Below are positions 27,750 through 38,779 of a stretch of DNA of 64,000 bases, in pieces. Origin of the DNA: Piscicola geometra (taxonomy: Eukaryota > Annelida > Clitellata > Hirudinida > Piscicolidae). The notes under the pieces are model-generated. The model was not told where the DNA came from and ran no database searches. It saw nothing but the letters and a program-made list of their open reading frames with translations. Position numbers and translations under genes: made by a program. Position 1 is the first letter of the stretch. Each line of letters starts with the position of its first letter. The stretch spans positions 2,408,587 to 2,472,586 of the forward strand of contig OX030969.1 of the NCBI GenBank assembly GCA_943735955.1, written 5' to 3'.

Positions 27750-27905
27750 TCAATTCTTATGGGCAGACTGCTTTATCTTGTTTTTTTTCCAAAAAGGATG
27801 AACATATACACGCCCATCCTCGGCCGCCTGGCTGTCCGCCACGCCACTGAGCAGCATGACGAGGAAGAACAGGAGGGTGAAGAGATAAGCCAAGGACACC
27901 TTCAT
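27750..27905 (-). CDS. Small secreted cationic peptide precursor, copy A (51 residues)
   Basis: ATG at 27905, 51 codons. The precursor has a strong signal peptide, MKVSLAYLFTLLFFLVMLLS, followed by a 29-residue mature region that starts about ADSQAAEDGRVYVHP and ends in a Lys-rich end (FWKKNKIKQSAHKN). The gene is complete: TATA box at 28472-28479, a 5' UTR exon ending at donor 28425, acceptor at 27940 (CCTTCCGCAG), and AATAAA at 27633-27628 in the 3' UTR. I chose the ATG at 27905 because the frame upstream lies in UTR and the hydrophobic core starts at once. The paralogue at 33419-33571 has the same signal peptide but a different mature part. Secretion is well supported; function (antimicrobial, signalling or other) is unknown, and no cysteines are present. 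A SINE sits in its only intron. Confidence 0.75.
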   Translation of the reverse strand: MKVSLAYLFTLLFFLVMLLSGVADSQAAEDGRVYVHPFWKKNKIKQSAHKN

Positions 27906-28017
27906 GCTTGTTTGTTGCACTTCTAAGTGACGAATGAACCTGCGGAAGGATGGAGGAAAGTTGTGAAATGTTCTCAACAACCTTGCAGTAGGGTTTAAGA
28001 GTCATGTCGCTTATACA

Positions 28018-28205
28018 TGAGCGAGCGGGTTGGCTTAGATGGTTAGTCGTTGGACATGCAGCTTAAAGGTCGCCAGTTCGAATCCTTGTTCAGCCAACCA
28101 TGAGCTATCATATACCTAGTTTATATGATGCGGTGTTTCACGACTTATGTCGTGTGAGTGGCGCCTCAGTTGCGTGCCTTGGCGCATCATAAATACGCAA
28201 TATTT
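28018..28205 (+). mobile_element. tRNA-derived SINE in the 5' UTR intron of peptide gene A
   Basis: GAGCGGGTTGGCTTAGATGG (A box region) and CGCCAGTTCGAATCC (B box) give a tRNA-like head. The body carries TGCGGTGTTTCACGACTTA, GTGAGTGGCGCCTCAGTTGC and a TTATTTATTTA tail. Relatives are at 57394-57640 (+) and 60418-60597 (-). Peptide gene B lacks it, so it came in after the duplication or was lost there. Confidence 0.85.
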
Positions 28206-28424
28206 ATTTATTATATTATACCTGTCGGAATTTTTAGCTCTGTTCACAATTGATTCTGACAGATCTGAAAATGTAGTTGGCAAACTTTAAAATAGTTGAT
28301 TGAAATTTTAAATAAAACTATTAAAACGACTGCTATAGATAACATCCAAAAAAATATTTAATGTTATGTCTTTTTGCGTGCTTTAAATAGCAGTCTAAGT
28401 TTCCAGTCGAGCTAGAGAACTCAC

Positions 28425-28479
28425 CAAAGAGTTTCAGGAGAGAAGCGATGTCGAAGGCCTGCTGCAAGCTCTTTTATAG
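28425..28479 (-). promoter_or_regulatory. TATA promoter and 5' UTR exon of peptide gene A
   Basis: On the minus strand TCTATAAAAG (28471-28480) is followed after about 30 nt by a 5' UTR exon rich in CTTCGACATCGCTTCTCTCC that ends at AAACTCTTTG|GTGAGT (28425). The same block is conserved at 33803-33858 in gene B, which supports a real promoter and splice donor. Confidence 0.7.
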
Positions 28480-28869
28480 AAAAGTCCACGTGCTAGAAAG
28501 TTGTAATTTGCATTGGTAGTTGCATAGATAAAAATCATTAACCAAAACTCTATTGGATCTAGGTTGTGATAGAAAAGCCAATAGTTAAGTCCCACCACAA
28601 CTCTTCAATGTTTAATAATAATTTTAAATTCTTCGAAAATCTGAATCGATCGGTTATGAAATGTAACTTATTGCATTTCAACTACGTTCCATTTCATTTT
28701 AACGATTCAAATTTATTTTAAATTTGTTTTCTAAAAAAATGTTGGAAAATGTGGGAAAGTATGATAATAATAATAATAAGGAAAACTATGATAATAATAA
28801 AAATAATAATAATAATATGGATAATTATGATAATAATAATAATAAAGATAATTATGATAATGATAATTT

Positions 28870-28940
28870 TCATTTTGTATAGCGCCAGGGCATGGCACTG
28901 AAGCGCTCTCACCACGTCGTAACTCAATAAAGAAATATTA
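28870..28940 (-). mobile_element. SINE-core fragment
   Basis: TAGCGCCAGGGCATGGCACT and GCGCTCTCACCACGTCGTAA match the reverse complement of the SINE body at 28150-28200 and 60425-60480. The head is missing. The same fragment is duplicated at 34668-34715 and a further relic is at 62597-62628. Confidence 0.65.
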
Positions 28941-29550
28941 TTATTATTATTATTATTTATAACTATACTAAATATAATTATTAATATTTATAATTATACT
29001 CAATATTATTCCTATTATTATTTATAATTATACTAATTATAATAATTATTAATATTTATAATTGTACTAAATATTATTGAACTAAATATAATTATTATTA
29101 TTTATAATTATAATAAATGTTATTATTATTATTTATATTTATACTAAATATAATTATTAATACTTATAATTACAATAGCAATGAGAAACATGGAGTAGTT
29201 ATTATGAGTGGTGAGCCAAGTTGAAATAATGATTATTAAATTGATTGAGCTCACAAAAGTTTTAAAGATGAGGAAGATGAAGATGATGATGTTGATGATG
29301 ATGATGATGATGATGATGATGTTGATAAAGATGAAGATAATGATGATGTTGATGATGATGATCATGAAGATGATGATGAAGGGAAGTATTTTGAGCTGGT
29401 TCAGATTATTTTTCAGAAGAAATTGTTCAGCTTTAACGAACCTATGATATTTTAATTCAAATTTAAAGCTTTTATATTTTTTTAATCAATCAATTTTATT
29501 GTTGCTTCATTAGTTTTTCATCGTATTTGATTACTTGCCCACACACACAG

Positions 29551-31308
29551 GAGCTTGTGCGAAGAATGATCCTAAATGTTATATCGTGGTGCATGAGCGA
29601 ATGACATGGTACGATGCCTCCAACAGATGCCTGCAACTGAACTCAACGCTGGCAACTTTTGAGTTCTTTGACACATCTGATCCAAGTCCATATCTCGACT
29701 TTATTCGCAGTTTGAACCTTACAAGATCTGGATACTACTGGATAGGCTTGGTAGGAAACCCATTTGAATGGAGCAACAGATGTGAGCTCTGTCGTCTGTC
29801 TTCTTCAATCTTCTATTGAACATTTGCATAGTGTTTCATTCTAAATTCAATTTCCGATTATACGTATTTTTATGTTTGATAAACGTTTTGTCTTTTAAGG
29901 TATTTAATCACGCTTTCTGCTGAAAGCCACTCAGAACATTTTTATAATACTCCACTTCAAACTTTCAAAAACATTATTTCATGAACTAAAATCTGAGAAT
30001 ATCGTAACCGAAGGAACGCTGGAGGATTATTCAAACTGGGAATCGAGTCTTGAGATGTACTTTTCCCCAAGCACAACATGTTCTCATGTTGACTTGACTG
30101 GAAAGTGGGCTCTAGGCTGCTCAAGTGTCGAGAGACTAGTGGTGTGCATGAATAGTTAGTAAGTTCTTTATATGAAGAGCTATATAAAGTATTAAAATAG
30201 ATTTTCTTGTTTTTATGAATTATTCATATATTTATTATTATGAAATATGTGAAATAGGATCAAATTGATTTAAAAACAATAAATTGTAGCGAATGAAACC
30301 GACGGTTAGATTCATTTCAACTCCCAGATGCATCGGCTTTTATCGACTCTTTTTTGGCCAAAACAACTACTTCAACTTCATCATGGATTTCTCCTCCTGG
30401 AAACGAGGGTGAGTCAAGTTGCTGTGGGTTTAAGAGGCAAGCATGCTTGTATCACAAGGAAAAGACGATGTCTTTCCTAGAAATAGTTCCACACAATAAA
30501 ATCCATTTTAAAAAACAAACCAGTATGAAAGTAAGGTGAAAATACTTTTAGACCAAAGTCAAAGTCATCACATCTTTTTAATAATAGTTTTCCCGAAGAC
30601 AAAAATACTCAACAAATGATCTATAAACTCAAATTCCCGAAAGGGACGAAGGTGGCCATTGGAGTGGCAGTTGGAGTGCTGTTCCTGGTGTTGCTGTCTT
30701 CTTGTGTCTTCGTTTTTGTTCGCAAGCGCAAACAGTCAGTTTGTCAATACTTTTGGTCTTTTTTATCAAGTGCTGCATTACATTTTTGTAATTAAAATTC
30801 ACAGATTTATGTAACTTTAGTAACAACTTTTGCAACACCATGACAACCATCACCACCACCACGTCTACACAACGACACCCACTTCAACTACACAACAATA
30901 CCAACCTCAACTACACCACACAGATCTAAGGCAGCTAGTGACACAACTAACATAAGGGTTTCCAGCGCCAGCACTTTTTATGACACCCATTTACCCAATA
31001 AACCAGAAACTAAGCGTGCAAACACCAATCTCAACTATCTTCATCCAACCATAACTATACCTCAAACATCTAGTGCAGCTAGTGACACCACTAACACCGG
31101 CACTGCTCACGACTTCCATTTATTCAATCAGCCCGAAACTATGAATGCAAATGTTTTGAGAAGCAGCATTGGAACTGCTGAAAACACAAGTAACAATGGA
31201 GATGAACATCTCTACACGGCCCTCAACCATTCCCTTCCCATTGCAAACACTGGTACCACTGATGATGATGATTCTTATAGTGAAATAAGAGACATTCCAC
31301 TGCCCTGA
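29551..31308 (+). CDS. C-type lectin-domain membrane receptor with tyrosine-motif tail (5' end missing)
   Basis: Predicted single-pass cell-surface receptor. Exons: 29551-29781, one ending at 30154 (start near 29990, uncertain), 30328-30408, 30644-30734 and 30924-31308. Exon 1 is the first half of a C-type lectin-like domain: KCYIV, MTWYDASNRCLQLNSTLATF and YYWIGLVGNPFEWSN. Exon 2 gives EDYSNWESSLEMYFSPS, CSHVDLTGKWALGCSS and VVCM, the second half with its cysteines. Exon 3 is a Ser/Thr stalk. Exon 4 has the membrane segment VAIGVAVGVLFLVLLSSCVF followed by RKRKQ. Exon 5 encodes a 127-residue Asn/Thr-rich cytoplasmic tail with YTAL and, 18 residues on, YSEI, just before the C terminus. These fit YxxL/I signalling motifs but the spacing exceeds a classical ITAM. 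No EPN or QPD sugar-binding motif is seen. The signal-peptide exon was not found. The gene lies between two secreted-peptide genes of opposite strand. Confidence 0.7.
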
Positions 31309-32204
31309 AAAAATCATGGCGGAACCTTTCACACTCTGCCGCTCAACTGGGAGAAGGAAAATCTTGAGACAAATTTATATTTTGGATTTTGAAAAAGAGT
31401 TTCAATAATGAAAAAAGAGCTTTTATTTCCAAAACAAAAAACCGGTAAACTCGCACTTGTGTGAAATACATTATTTTGATTTCTGAAACTTTTATTTTTT
31501 AAATTTACTTTTAGCCTTGAGGACCAATAAGAAGGACTTAGTTCTCGGCTTTTCTAGCCTTTTTGTAGGCGCTACTTAACAGACCAACGGAAGTTCGCAA
31601 TGATATTCAGTGGTGGAAAAGTTGCAAAAGTTCAACATTCTACAAGATTTTTTTATAAATGTACGAATCATAAATTGTATTAGAGTACTTGCGCTAATAC
31701 TTGTTGAAAACTCTTTGTTTAAATCTATTTTTTTAATCGTTTTCGAATAACTTTTTTTTTTGAATAATTGATTTTCACGCTTTCACGCTATTCGATAGAA
31801 TGACAATTAAATTATTATTATCATTACATTTCAAATTCCTTTCTTTTGGGAAAAGTAATTATAAGACGCACTTTTCTCTCTTATTTTTCTCAAAAATGAA
31901 TTAATATCTTTTTTAATTAGTGAAATTATGGATACTTCCGATTTAACTAATTAGTTTTAGATTTTTCATATATTTTCTTTTGCCTCTGAAAAATAAGGTG
32001 CGTCTTATACATGGTGTTTTACGCTATTAAACATTGACTTTAGGCATTTTGTCTACTGTTTTTCACTTTAAACAATAAATTTTTAATCTTTTTTTAATCT
32101 TTATTTACGTGTTTCACAGTGTTTTAGGGATTCAATATTTTGGCAATATGTATTTAACCCATAATAAATTAAAGTGTATTTTTTAAAATAAAGCCACGAA
32201 AGAA
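31309..32204. other. 3' flank of the lectin gene, no further gene seen
   Basis: AT-rich sequence. GACGCACTTTTCTCTC near 31866 and AAATAAGGTGCGTCTTATAC near 31990 form an imperfect inverted pair, perhaps ends of a small DNA element of about 140 bp. No exon recognised. Confidence 0.35.
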
Positions 32205-32930
32205 AGTCTGTCAGGATGAAGTTTCCTCAGATGAAGTTACTCAGGATGAAGACTTCTAGGACGAATTATCCGCACACTTCAACCTCAGATTCGGTTCGAT
32301 TTTGCTGAATGATTAGGGTCAGGGGCGGTGATCTGCTGCAAACTTGGGGGAGGGTTCCTACTTAGCAAAAGCGGTGATCCTGGGGGGGAGGGGGGGGGCT
32401 TGTGGTCCGGACTCCCCCACATAAAAAACAATTTCAAATTCGTATTTTGATACGAGTTTTAAGTAAGCAAAAAATAGTTTTTTTTAGACAGCTCATTTTC
32501 AGTATTATAAGTACATGTAGGGGAGACCGGTTCATCTTGACAACCTCCCCCTACTATTATTCTATAGGTATTGGGAGATCAGCAATTAAATCTCATCTAA
32601 AGAACTTCATAAATTTCGCGTAGGTTTCTTTATTTTTAATATTGCATAATCGTTTCTAGAAACAAAATACCGAGTTTTTAGAATTTTTCTTTAAAATGGA
32701 TAATAGATGAAAGAATAAGATTTGTCTAAGTCTGCTTTCTTCGATTACGAGAGATTTTTGACGTGCTGCATGTAGGAGACGGTGACTATGGCTGCATATT
32801 CACTGAAACCTGAGACCTGTCCAAGGAAGCAGCTGTCATCACTGCCGAATCAGGTTTTAAAGTGGGAATCAAATGCCACTGCTCAACATCAAAGCAGGTG
32901 CAGTCTGTGTCACAGCTGCAGGCAAGCTCT
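32205..32930. repeat. Segmental duplication, copy A (right part)
   Basis: Same as 35228-35935 in direct orientation: GATGAAGTTTCCTCAGATGA, ACGAATTATCCGCACACTTC, GGTGATCTGCTGCAAACTTG, GGGGAGACCGGTTCATCTTG and so on, about 90 percent alike by eye. Copy A stops resembling copy B after GCTGCAGGCAAGCTCTC. Part of this block is also transposon-derived: it corresponds to the 5' flank of the minus-strand relic at 35810-36800. Confidence 0.85.
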
Positions 32931-33079
32931 CAAATATTAATAGTTTATACAAAAAAGAATTAGCAATAAAGAAAACAATACTAAGTAGTATCGCTGGTTC
33001 TGAATGAGCCGATACCGGTTCTTTGACTCCAACCCTGGGGAGGACCCCCTCCAAGATTTTCCGCAGATCGCCGCCCCTG

Positions 33080-33200
33080 TTCATAACCACCTTTTTTCAA
33101 ACTGGTTGATGGTTGAAATAATAAGCAATTTTTGCAAAATGTATATTTTTATTTTGTTTAGTACACCAGCCACGGAGAGTACATTTGCAACCATTCAGCT
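33080..33200 (+). pseudogene. hAT transposase C-terminal relic
   Basis: The frame reads KMYIFILFSTPATESTFATI, recalling the hAT dimerisation motif around PATSxxSERVFS. A second relic with the same flanks is at 46895-47030. Too short to be functional. Confidence 0.5.
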
Positions 33201-33418
33201 TTGCATCTCTCTTCATCTGAGTGGTCGTGCCTAACGAGCTTCAAGCGCCTGGAGCCTCACGAAGACGCAGTGCATTTGAAGAGCGAGGAGTGGCAAGACA
33301 CGAGACAAGTATGCTTGAAATATTTATTGAAGCGAACACAACCACACCCTCAAAGCTCAGTCTTTTACGACATGAACACTTCAAAGGGTTCGTCACTACG
33401 ATTTCAAATTAAATTATT

Positions 33419-33571
33419 TCATTTTCCTCCATGCTTACCCTTATTAAATGCGGCTATTATTTGCTCTTTGGCTTTTTTCCCTAGGTTAAACTTTTTACTC
33501 CCCTCCACGCCACTGAGCAGCATGACGAGGAAGAACAGGAGGGTGAAGAGATAAGCCAAGGACACCTTCAT
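33419..33571 (-). CDS. Small secreted cationic peptide precursor, copy B (50 residues)
   Basis: ATG at 33571, 50 codons. The signal peptide MKVSLAYLFTLLFFLVMLLS is identical to copy A, in DNA as well for the first 22 codons. The mature part begins about EGSKKFNLGKKAKEQIIAAF and ends NKGKHGGK, with eight Lys against two Glu. It has amphipathic-helix potential, as in many linear cysteine-free antimicrobial peptides; that function is inference. The gene is complete: TATA at 33850-33858, 5' UTR exon ending at donor 33803, intron of 197 bp, acceptor before 33605, AATAAA at 33328-33323. Neither the lectin gene nor the intronic SINE of copy A is present here. Confidence 0.75.
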   Translation of the reverse strand: MKVSLAYLFTLLFFLVMLLSGVEGSKKFNLGKKAKEQIIAAFNKGKHGGK

Positions 33572-33802
33572 GCTTGTTTGTTGCACTTTTAAGTGACGAA
33601 TGAGCCTGCGGAAGGATGGAGGAAAGTTGTGAAATGTTCTCAACAACTTTGCAGTAAAGCTTTTGTACTTTAAAAGAATGAAGCTTGCAACTAGCAAAAC
33701 AAAAGACAAAAGCAGAACAAATGCTCTATTGAAGCTTTAGTAAAAACATTATTAATATTGAAAAGTGAGATATTGCGAAGCAGACAAAGATGGAGAACTC
33801 AC

Positions 33803-33858
33803 CAAAGAGTTTCAGGAGAGAAGCGATGTCGAAGGCCTGCTGCAAGCTCTTTTATAGA
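33803..33858 (-). promoter_or_regulatory. TATA promoter and 5' UTR exon of peptide gene B
   Basis: Minus-strand TCTATAAAAG followed by the same 5' UTR exon and GTGAGT donor as gene A. The match extends about 90 bp further upstream (GTGGACTTTTC and CCAATGCAAATTAC words), so the proximal promoter was copied whole. Confidence 0.7.
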
Positions 33859-34129
33859 AAAGTCCACGTGCTAGAAGGTTGTAATTTGCATTGGTAATTG
33901 CATAGATAAAAAGCATTAACCAAAGCTCTATTGGCTCAAGGTTTTGATGGAAAAGCCAATAGTTAAGTCCCAACCACAACTCTTCAATGTTTAATAAAAT
34001 TTTTAAATTCTTCGAAAGCCTGAATCGATCGGTTATTAAATATTATTGCATTTCAACTACATTTCATTTCAATTTAACGATTCAAACTTATTTTACATTT
34101 TTGTATAAAAAATGTTGGAAAATGTGGGA

Positions 34130-34665
34130 AAGTATAACAATAATAATAATAAGAATAATTATGATAATAATAAGAAGAATAATTATGATAATAATAAGAA
34201 GAATAATTATGATAATAATAAGAAGAATAATTATGAGAATAATAAGAAGAATAATTATGATAATAATAAGAAGAATAATTATGATAATAATAAGAAGAAT
34301 AATTATGATAATAATAAGAAGAATAATTATGATAATAATAAGAAGAATAATTATGATAATAATAAGAAGAATAATTATGATAATAATAATAGGGATAATA
34401 ATGATAATAATAATGATAATAATAAAGAGAATAATAATAATTAAATTAATAATAATAATAATAATTATTATTATTATTATAAAGATAATAATAATAATTA
34501 AATTAATAATAATAATAATAATAAATATAATTATGATAATAATAATAACAAAGATAATTATGATAATAATAATAAATATAATTATGATAAAAATAAAAAC
34601 AAAGATAATTATGATAATAATAATAATAATAATAAATATAATTATGATAATAATAATTTTCAGTT
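34130..34665. repeat. (AATAATAAGAAG / GATAATAATAAT)n array
   Basis: Units of about 21 bp, AATTATGATAATAATAAGAA, repeat about ten times from 34150 to 34400, then degenerate into AATAAT runs. The equivalent region in copy A (28760-28865) is far shorter, so it expanded after duplication. Confidence 0.9.
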
Positions 34666-34944
34666 TTTATAGCGCCAGGGGATTGAAGCGCTCTCACCAC
34701 GTCGTAACAAAATAAAGAATTATTATTATTATTTATAATTATACTAAATATTATTATTATTATTTATAATTATACTAAATATTATTATTATTATTTATAA
34801 TTATACTAAATATTATTATTATTAATTATAACTATACTAAATGTCATTATTAATATTTATAATTACAATAGCAATGAGTAACATGCGTGGTGATCCAAGT
34901 TGAAATGATGATTATTATATTGATCGAGTTCATAAAAGTTTTAA

Positions 34945-35235
34945 AGATGATGAAGATGAAGATGATGATGTTGATGATGATGAAGATGAAGATGATGATG
35001 AAGATGAAGATGATGATGATGATGATGTTGATGATAATGAAGATGATGATGAAGGGAAGTATTTTGAGCTGGTTCAGATTATTTTTCAGAAGACGATGTT
35101 GATGCTGATGATGATGAAGATGATGATGGTGATGATGTTTAAGATGATGATGATGATGATGTTGAAGATGATGATGATGATGATGATGTTGATGATGGTG
35201 TTGATGATGATGATGATGAAGATAAAGATGAAGTT
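34945..35235. repeat. (GAT)n / (GAA)n tract replacing the lectin gene in copy B
   Basis: GATGATGAAGAT-type trinucleotides, broken once by the 54-bp non-repetitive segment ending CAGATTATTTTTCAGAAGA (35040-35093). In copy A that same segment is followed by the lectin gene; here it is followed directly by more GAT. Confidence 0.85.
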
Positions 35236-35935
35236 TCCTCAGATGAAGTTACCCAGCGATGAAGTCTTCTAGGACGAATTATCCGCACACTTCAACCTCA
35301 GATTCGGTTCGATTTTGCTGAATGATTCGGGTGAGGAGCGGTGATCTGCTGCAAACTTGGGGGAGGGGTCCTACCTAGCAAGAACGGTGATCCTGGGGGG
35401 GTCTTGCGGTCCGGACTCTCCCACATAAAAACATTTTTCAATTCATATTTTGATACGAGTATTTAAGTAAGCAAAAACTATTTTTGTTTTAGACAGCTTA
35501 TTTTTAGTATTATAAGTACATGTAGGGGAGACCGGTTCATCTTGACAACCTCCCCCTACTATTATTCTATAGGTATTGGGAGATCAGCAATTAAATCTCA
35601 TCTAAAGAACTTTATTAAGTTCGCGTAGGTGTCTTTATTTTTAATATTGCACAATCGTTTCTAGAAACAAAATACCGAGTCTGTAAAATTCTTCTTCAAA
35701 ATGGATAATAGATGAAAGAATAAGATTTTGTCTAAGTCTGCTTTCTTCGATTACGAGAGATTTTAGACGCGCTGCATGTAGGAGACGTTGATTTTGGCTG
35801 CATATTCACTTACACATGAGGCCTGTCCATGGAAGCAGCTGTCATCACTGCCGAATCAGGCTTCAAAGTGGGAATCAAATACCACTGCTTAGCATCAAAG
35901 CAGGTGCAGTCTTTTTCACAGCTGCAGGCAAGCTC
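35228..35935. repeat. Segmental duplication, copy B (right part)
   Basis: Partner of 32205-32930. It runs on into the minus-strand transposon relic 35810-36800, whereas copy A breaks off after about 32930. Confidence 0.85.
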
Positions 35936-36800
35936 TCTGTTGAGAATGGGCGCCTCAGAATTCCTTTTCCTGACGTGATGCGCCAGTTCGAGGCCTGCCA
36001 TAGTTGGTAGGGTTGGACGGGCCGCCTCCATCAGAGCCACGCACTCTTTGGCATCGTCAGAGGTTATCTGTGGATAGAATGGTACATGTAAAAAATATTT
36101 TTTACCATTATGAATAGCCTATATCATTGAGCAAGATTGAGAATCAAAGTCTTCACCCCAAAAACATTAATATACAGTTTCAGAGAATAAAACTTCGTGT
36201 AGAAGAACTTGTAGCTCACGAATCCGACTACTGTTCACGATTGCTTGGAGGTCAGCGAGGTTGTTGACAGACATGTCCATTGCTGTCGCAGCTGCGCTTG
36301 AGGGCTGCTCCGACGCCGTCAGGAGTTTCTTTGCCGTGGCCGGCTTCTGTAAAAAACCACTGCCATGAGTGGATGCCTCGTCTTGCCATCTCGCTTTGGA
36401 ACAAAAACATCGTGCCTCGGTTTCGGTACTGTGACGATGGGGAGTCGGATACGATCGTCACAGACTCGAGGTCCGGTATCATGGCCTGGCAGTGGTCCAG
36501 AATGGGCCGGAGATGCGCCAGAATACCAGCCGATGTTTTTGTTTTTCCATTGACAACGTGGCAAACGCTGTGGGCTCAGAGTCCTTGAAAATTTTATTTT
36601 AGAGACGTTATTATCGAACGTTATGTCACAGAGTGAACATTCAATTTGTGTCCATTTGCACTCACCGCCTTGGTGAATAACCATCTTAGCATGACACCCA
36701 GTGGGCAGATTGTGACTCTGCGCTATACTTTCCGACATAGCTTTCGGAGAGGTCCCCGTGCAGTTTAGCGTGCCCAGCGTACCTCCAGGACCCCCCACTT
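35810..36800 (-). pseudogene. Decayed mobile-element protein gene (SPSSQYRN...EAGHGK...DGVGA family)
   Basis: Minus-strand frames in order: KAMSESIAQSHNLPTGCHAK and MVIHQGGECKW (about 36750-36660), then VTIVSDSPSSQYRNRGTMFL and WFFTEAGHGKETPDGVGAAL (about 36480-36290), then a polar segment and SDDAKECVALMEAARPTLP up to 35816. The motif set SDSPSSQYRN, EAGHGK and DGVGA..KR occurs in a widespread invertebrate protein family that behaves like a transposon-encoded enzyme; I recall the pattern but not a name. Two frameshifts separate the blocks. Confidence 0.5.
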
Positions 36801-37677
36801 TTTTTCAATATTTTTTATTCATTTTGATATGAGCACAATCGTCAACCATGGCATAAAAGTGACTGTTTATACAATAATACATTGTGGGTATTTCTAGTTA
36901 TAGTGATAGCTGTCTAAAACAAAAAGATTTTTTGCTTTTTTAAATACTCCTTCATCTAATTTTTTTTATCTCTATGGCGTAGGCAGGAATCCTGAGGTGG
37001 TGTGGGATCCACTTTTATGCACTCTTTTAAAAATACAAATTTCTCAACTCTCATTTCGATACGAGCCTAATCGTCAACCATGCTATAAGAAAATGCAAAT
37101 ACATTAATATGTTGTGAGTATGTATGGACAGAGTTACTAGGGGGTCCTGGGGTCGATCTTAACATGGACCCCCCTCAGTTTTTCAAATACAATAATTTCT
37201 CAACTCCTATCTTAATACAAGAATAATCGTCAATCATATCATAAAACAGAATTTTTATTCAGTAATATATTTTGGGTAGGCGTAGCTATAGTGATAGCTG
37301 CCTGAAGCAAAATTATTCTTTGCTCACTCAAATACTCATCCATCTACTCTTTTTTTATTATTTATGAATTCAAATTAATAAATTATATTTATAAAAATGA
37401 AATTTTTGATTTTTCAATTTTTGCAAGCAGACATTTATGATGTTTTTCAGAAAATATCGTTTCACTTTATGCAAGCAGACAGATTAAAATTTTTATTAAA
37501 AAATCATTCATATTGCGCTACTTATTTTACATTGGCGATGTTCATAGGGGGGTTCTGAAGTCTACCTTAATATCGACCCTTTCAATATTTTAGATGAACC
37601 AAAGTTAATGAATTTCAAAAGACTTCGAACATTAACTAAAGTTTTGGTTAAATCAAACTACAAGTTTCATATCACAT
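36780..37677. repeat. Dispersed repeat, inverted relative of 13291-13830
   Basis: Contains three diverged repeats of a block with CAATCGTCAACCATGG and CTAGGGGGTCCTGG (about 36780-36960, 37000-37190, 37190-37300), then GGGGGGTTCTGAAGTCTACC with GTTTCATATCACAT at 37550-37677. The same words occur in reverse around 13297-13830. It is interrupted at 37678 by a hAT MITE. Confidence 0.7.
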
Positions 37678-38775
37678 TAGAGACCTACCGAAACAGATAT
37701 TTTTATTTCGGCCGAAACCGAAATTAGGCCGAAATTAAAATTCCATTTTTGGCCGAAACCGAAATTAAGCCGAAATTGAATATCAATTTTCGGCCGAAAC
37801 TGAAATTAAACCGAAATTGTAATCAGATTTTCGGCCAAAACCGAAGCTGAACCCGAAATTTTTTCCAACTTTTATTTAAATTTAAAAAATAGTATTTAAC
37901 GATGACAATGCCAGTTTAATAAGTAAATCCAAACAAGCGTATATTTTAGGGCCAAAAAATAAAAAAATTTCAACAACAAAATATTCTTGTTGTTGACAGG
38001 CTTTGCTTTGGTCAGACTGACATTTTGTAAAAAACTTCCAAATAGGATTCAACGAAATTCTCACAATTTATTTTTGAATTAATTAATCGAAGACAAATCT
38101 TCTCGTTCTTTCGACTTATATATAGTTTTTTTCAAAGAATGGATATCTGGAATTCCACATGCTTGTATAAGTTATTTGAACAATTAGTCTTATGTCACCC
38201 ATAAATCAATTAACCACGATATCTAATAGATATTTAATAGAGATGAGAATCGAACCCAAACTTAATAATTCGAATTCGATTGAAGATATACAGATACTTA
38301 CCTTTGACAATAACATATTTTTTTTAATGTTTTAAAAAATAGAATTTGCTTAAAATTTTTTTTGTTAAATATCATCATTGAACGCATCCCAATTTACTTA
38401 AATTTCAAATACATGATTGTTGTTCCAGATGCTTGAATATGTTATTCGAATAATTAGTCTGATGACACCCATGAATCAATTAACTACGATAATTAATAGA
38501 TATCTAATAGAGAACCGAATCCGAACTTAATAGTTCAATTGAGGATACAGATATATCAGATAAACTACATATATAAATAAAAATTTAGGTTTTTCGGTAA
38601 ATATATGATCCATTTCGGCCGAAACCGAAATTGAGCCGAAATTACAAAATTATTTTCGGCAGAGACCGAAAAATTGCCGAAATTGTAATATTAAATTCGG
38701 CCGAAACCGAAAAATTGCCGGAACTAAGAAAATTGGCAATTTCGGCGCTGAAATCGGTCGGTCTCTATATCACAT
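37670..38775. mobile_element. hAT-type MITE with perfect 8-bp target duplication
   Basis: The element is 37678-38767. It starts TAGAGACCTACCGA and ends TCGGTCGGTCTCTA, an inverted pair with one mismatch. TATCACAT stands on both sides (37670-37677 and 38768-38775). Subterminal DNA is full of CGGCCGAAACCGAAATT words in both halves. The centre is AT-rich with no transposase frame. It sits in an older dispersed repeat. Confidence 0.9.
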
Positions 38776-38779
38776 AACT

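Noticed and set aside
28018..28100. Genuine tRNA gene
   Set aside because: A and B boxes are present, but the acceptor stem does not pair and the sequence continues into a shared SINE body; same for 57394 and 60597.
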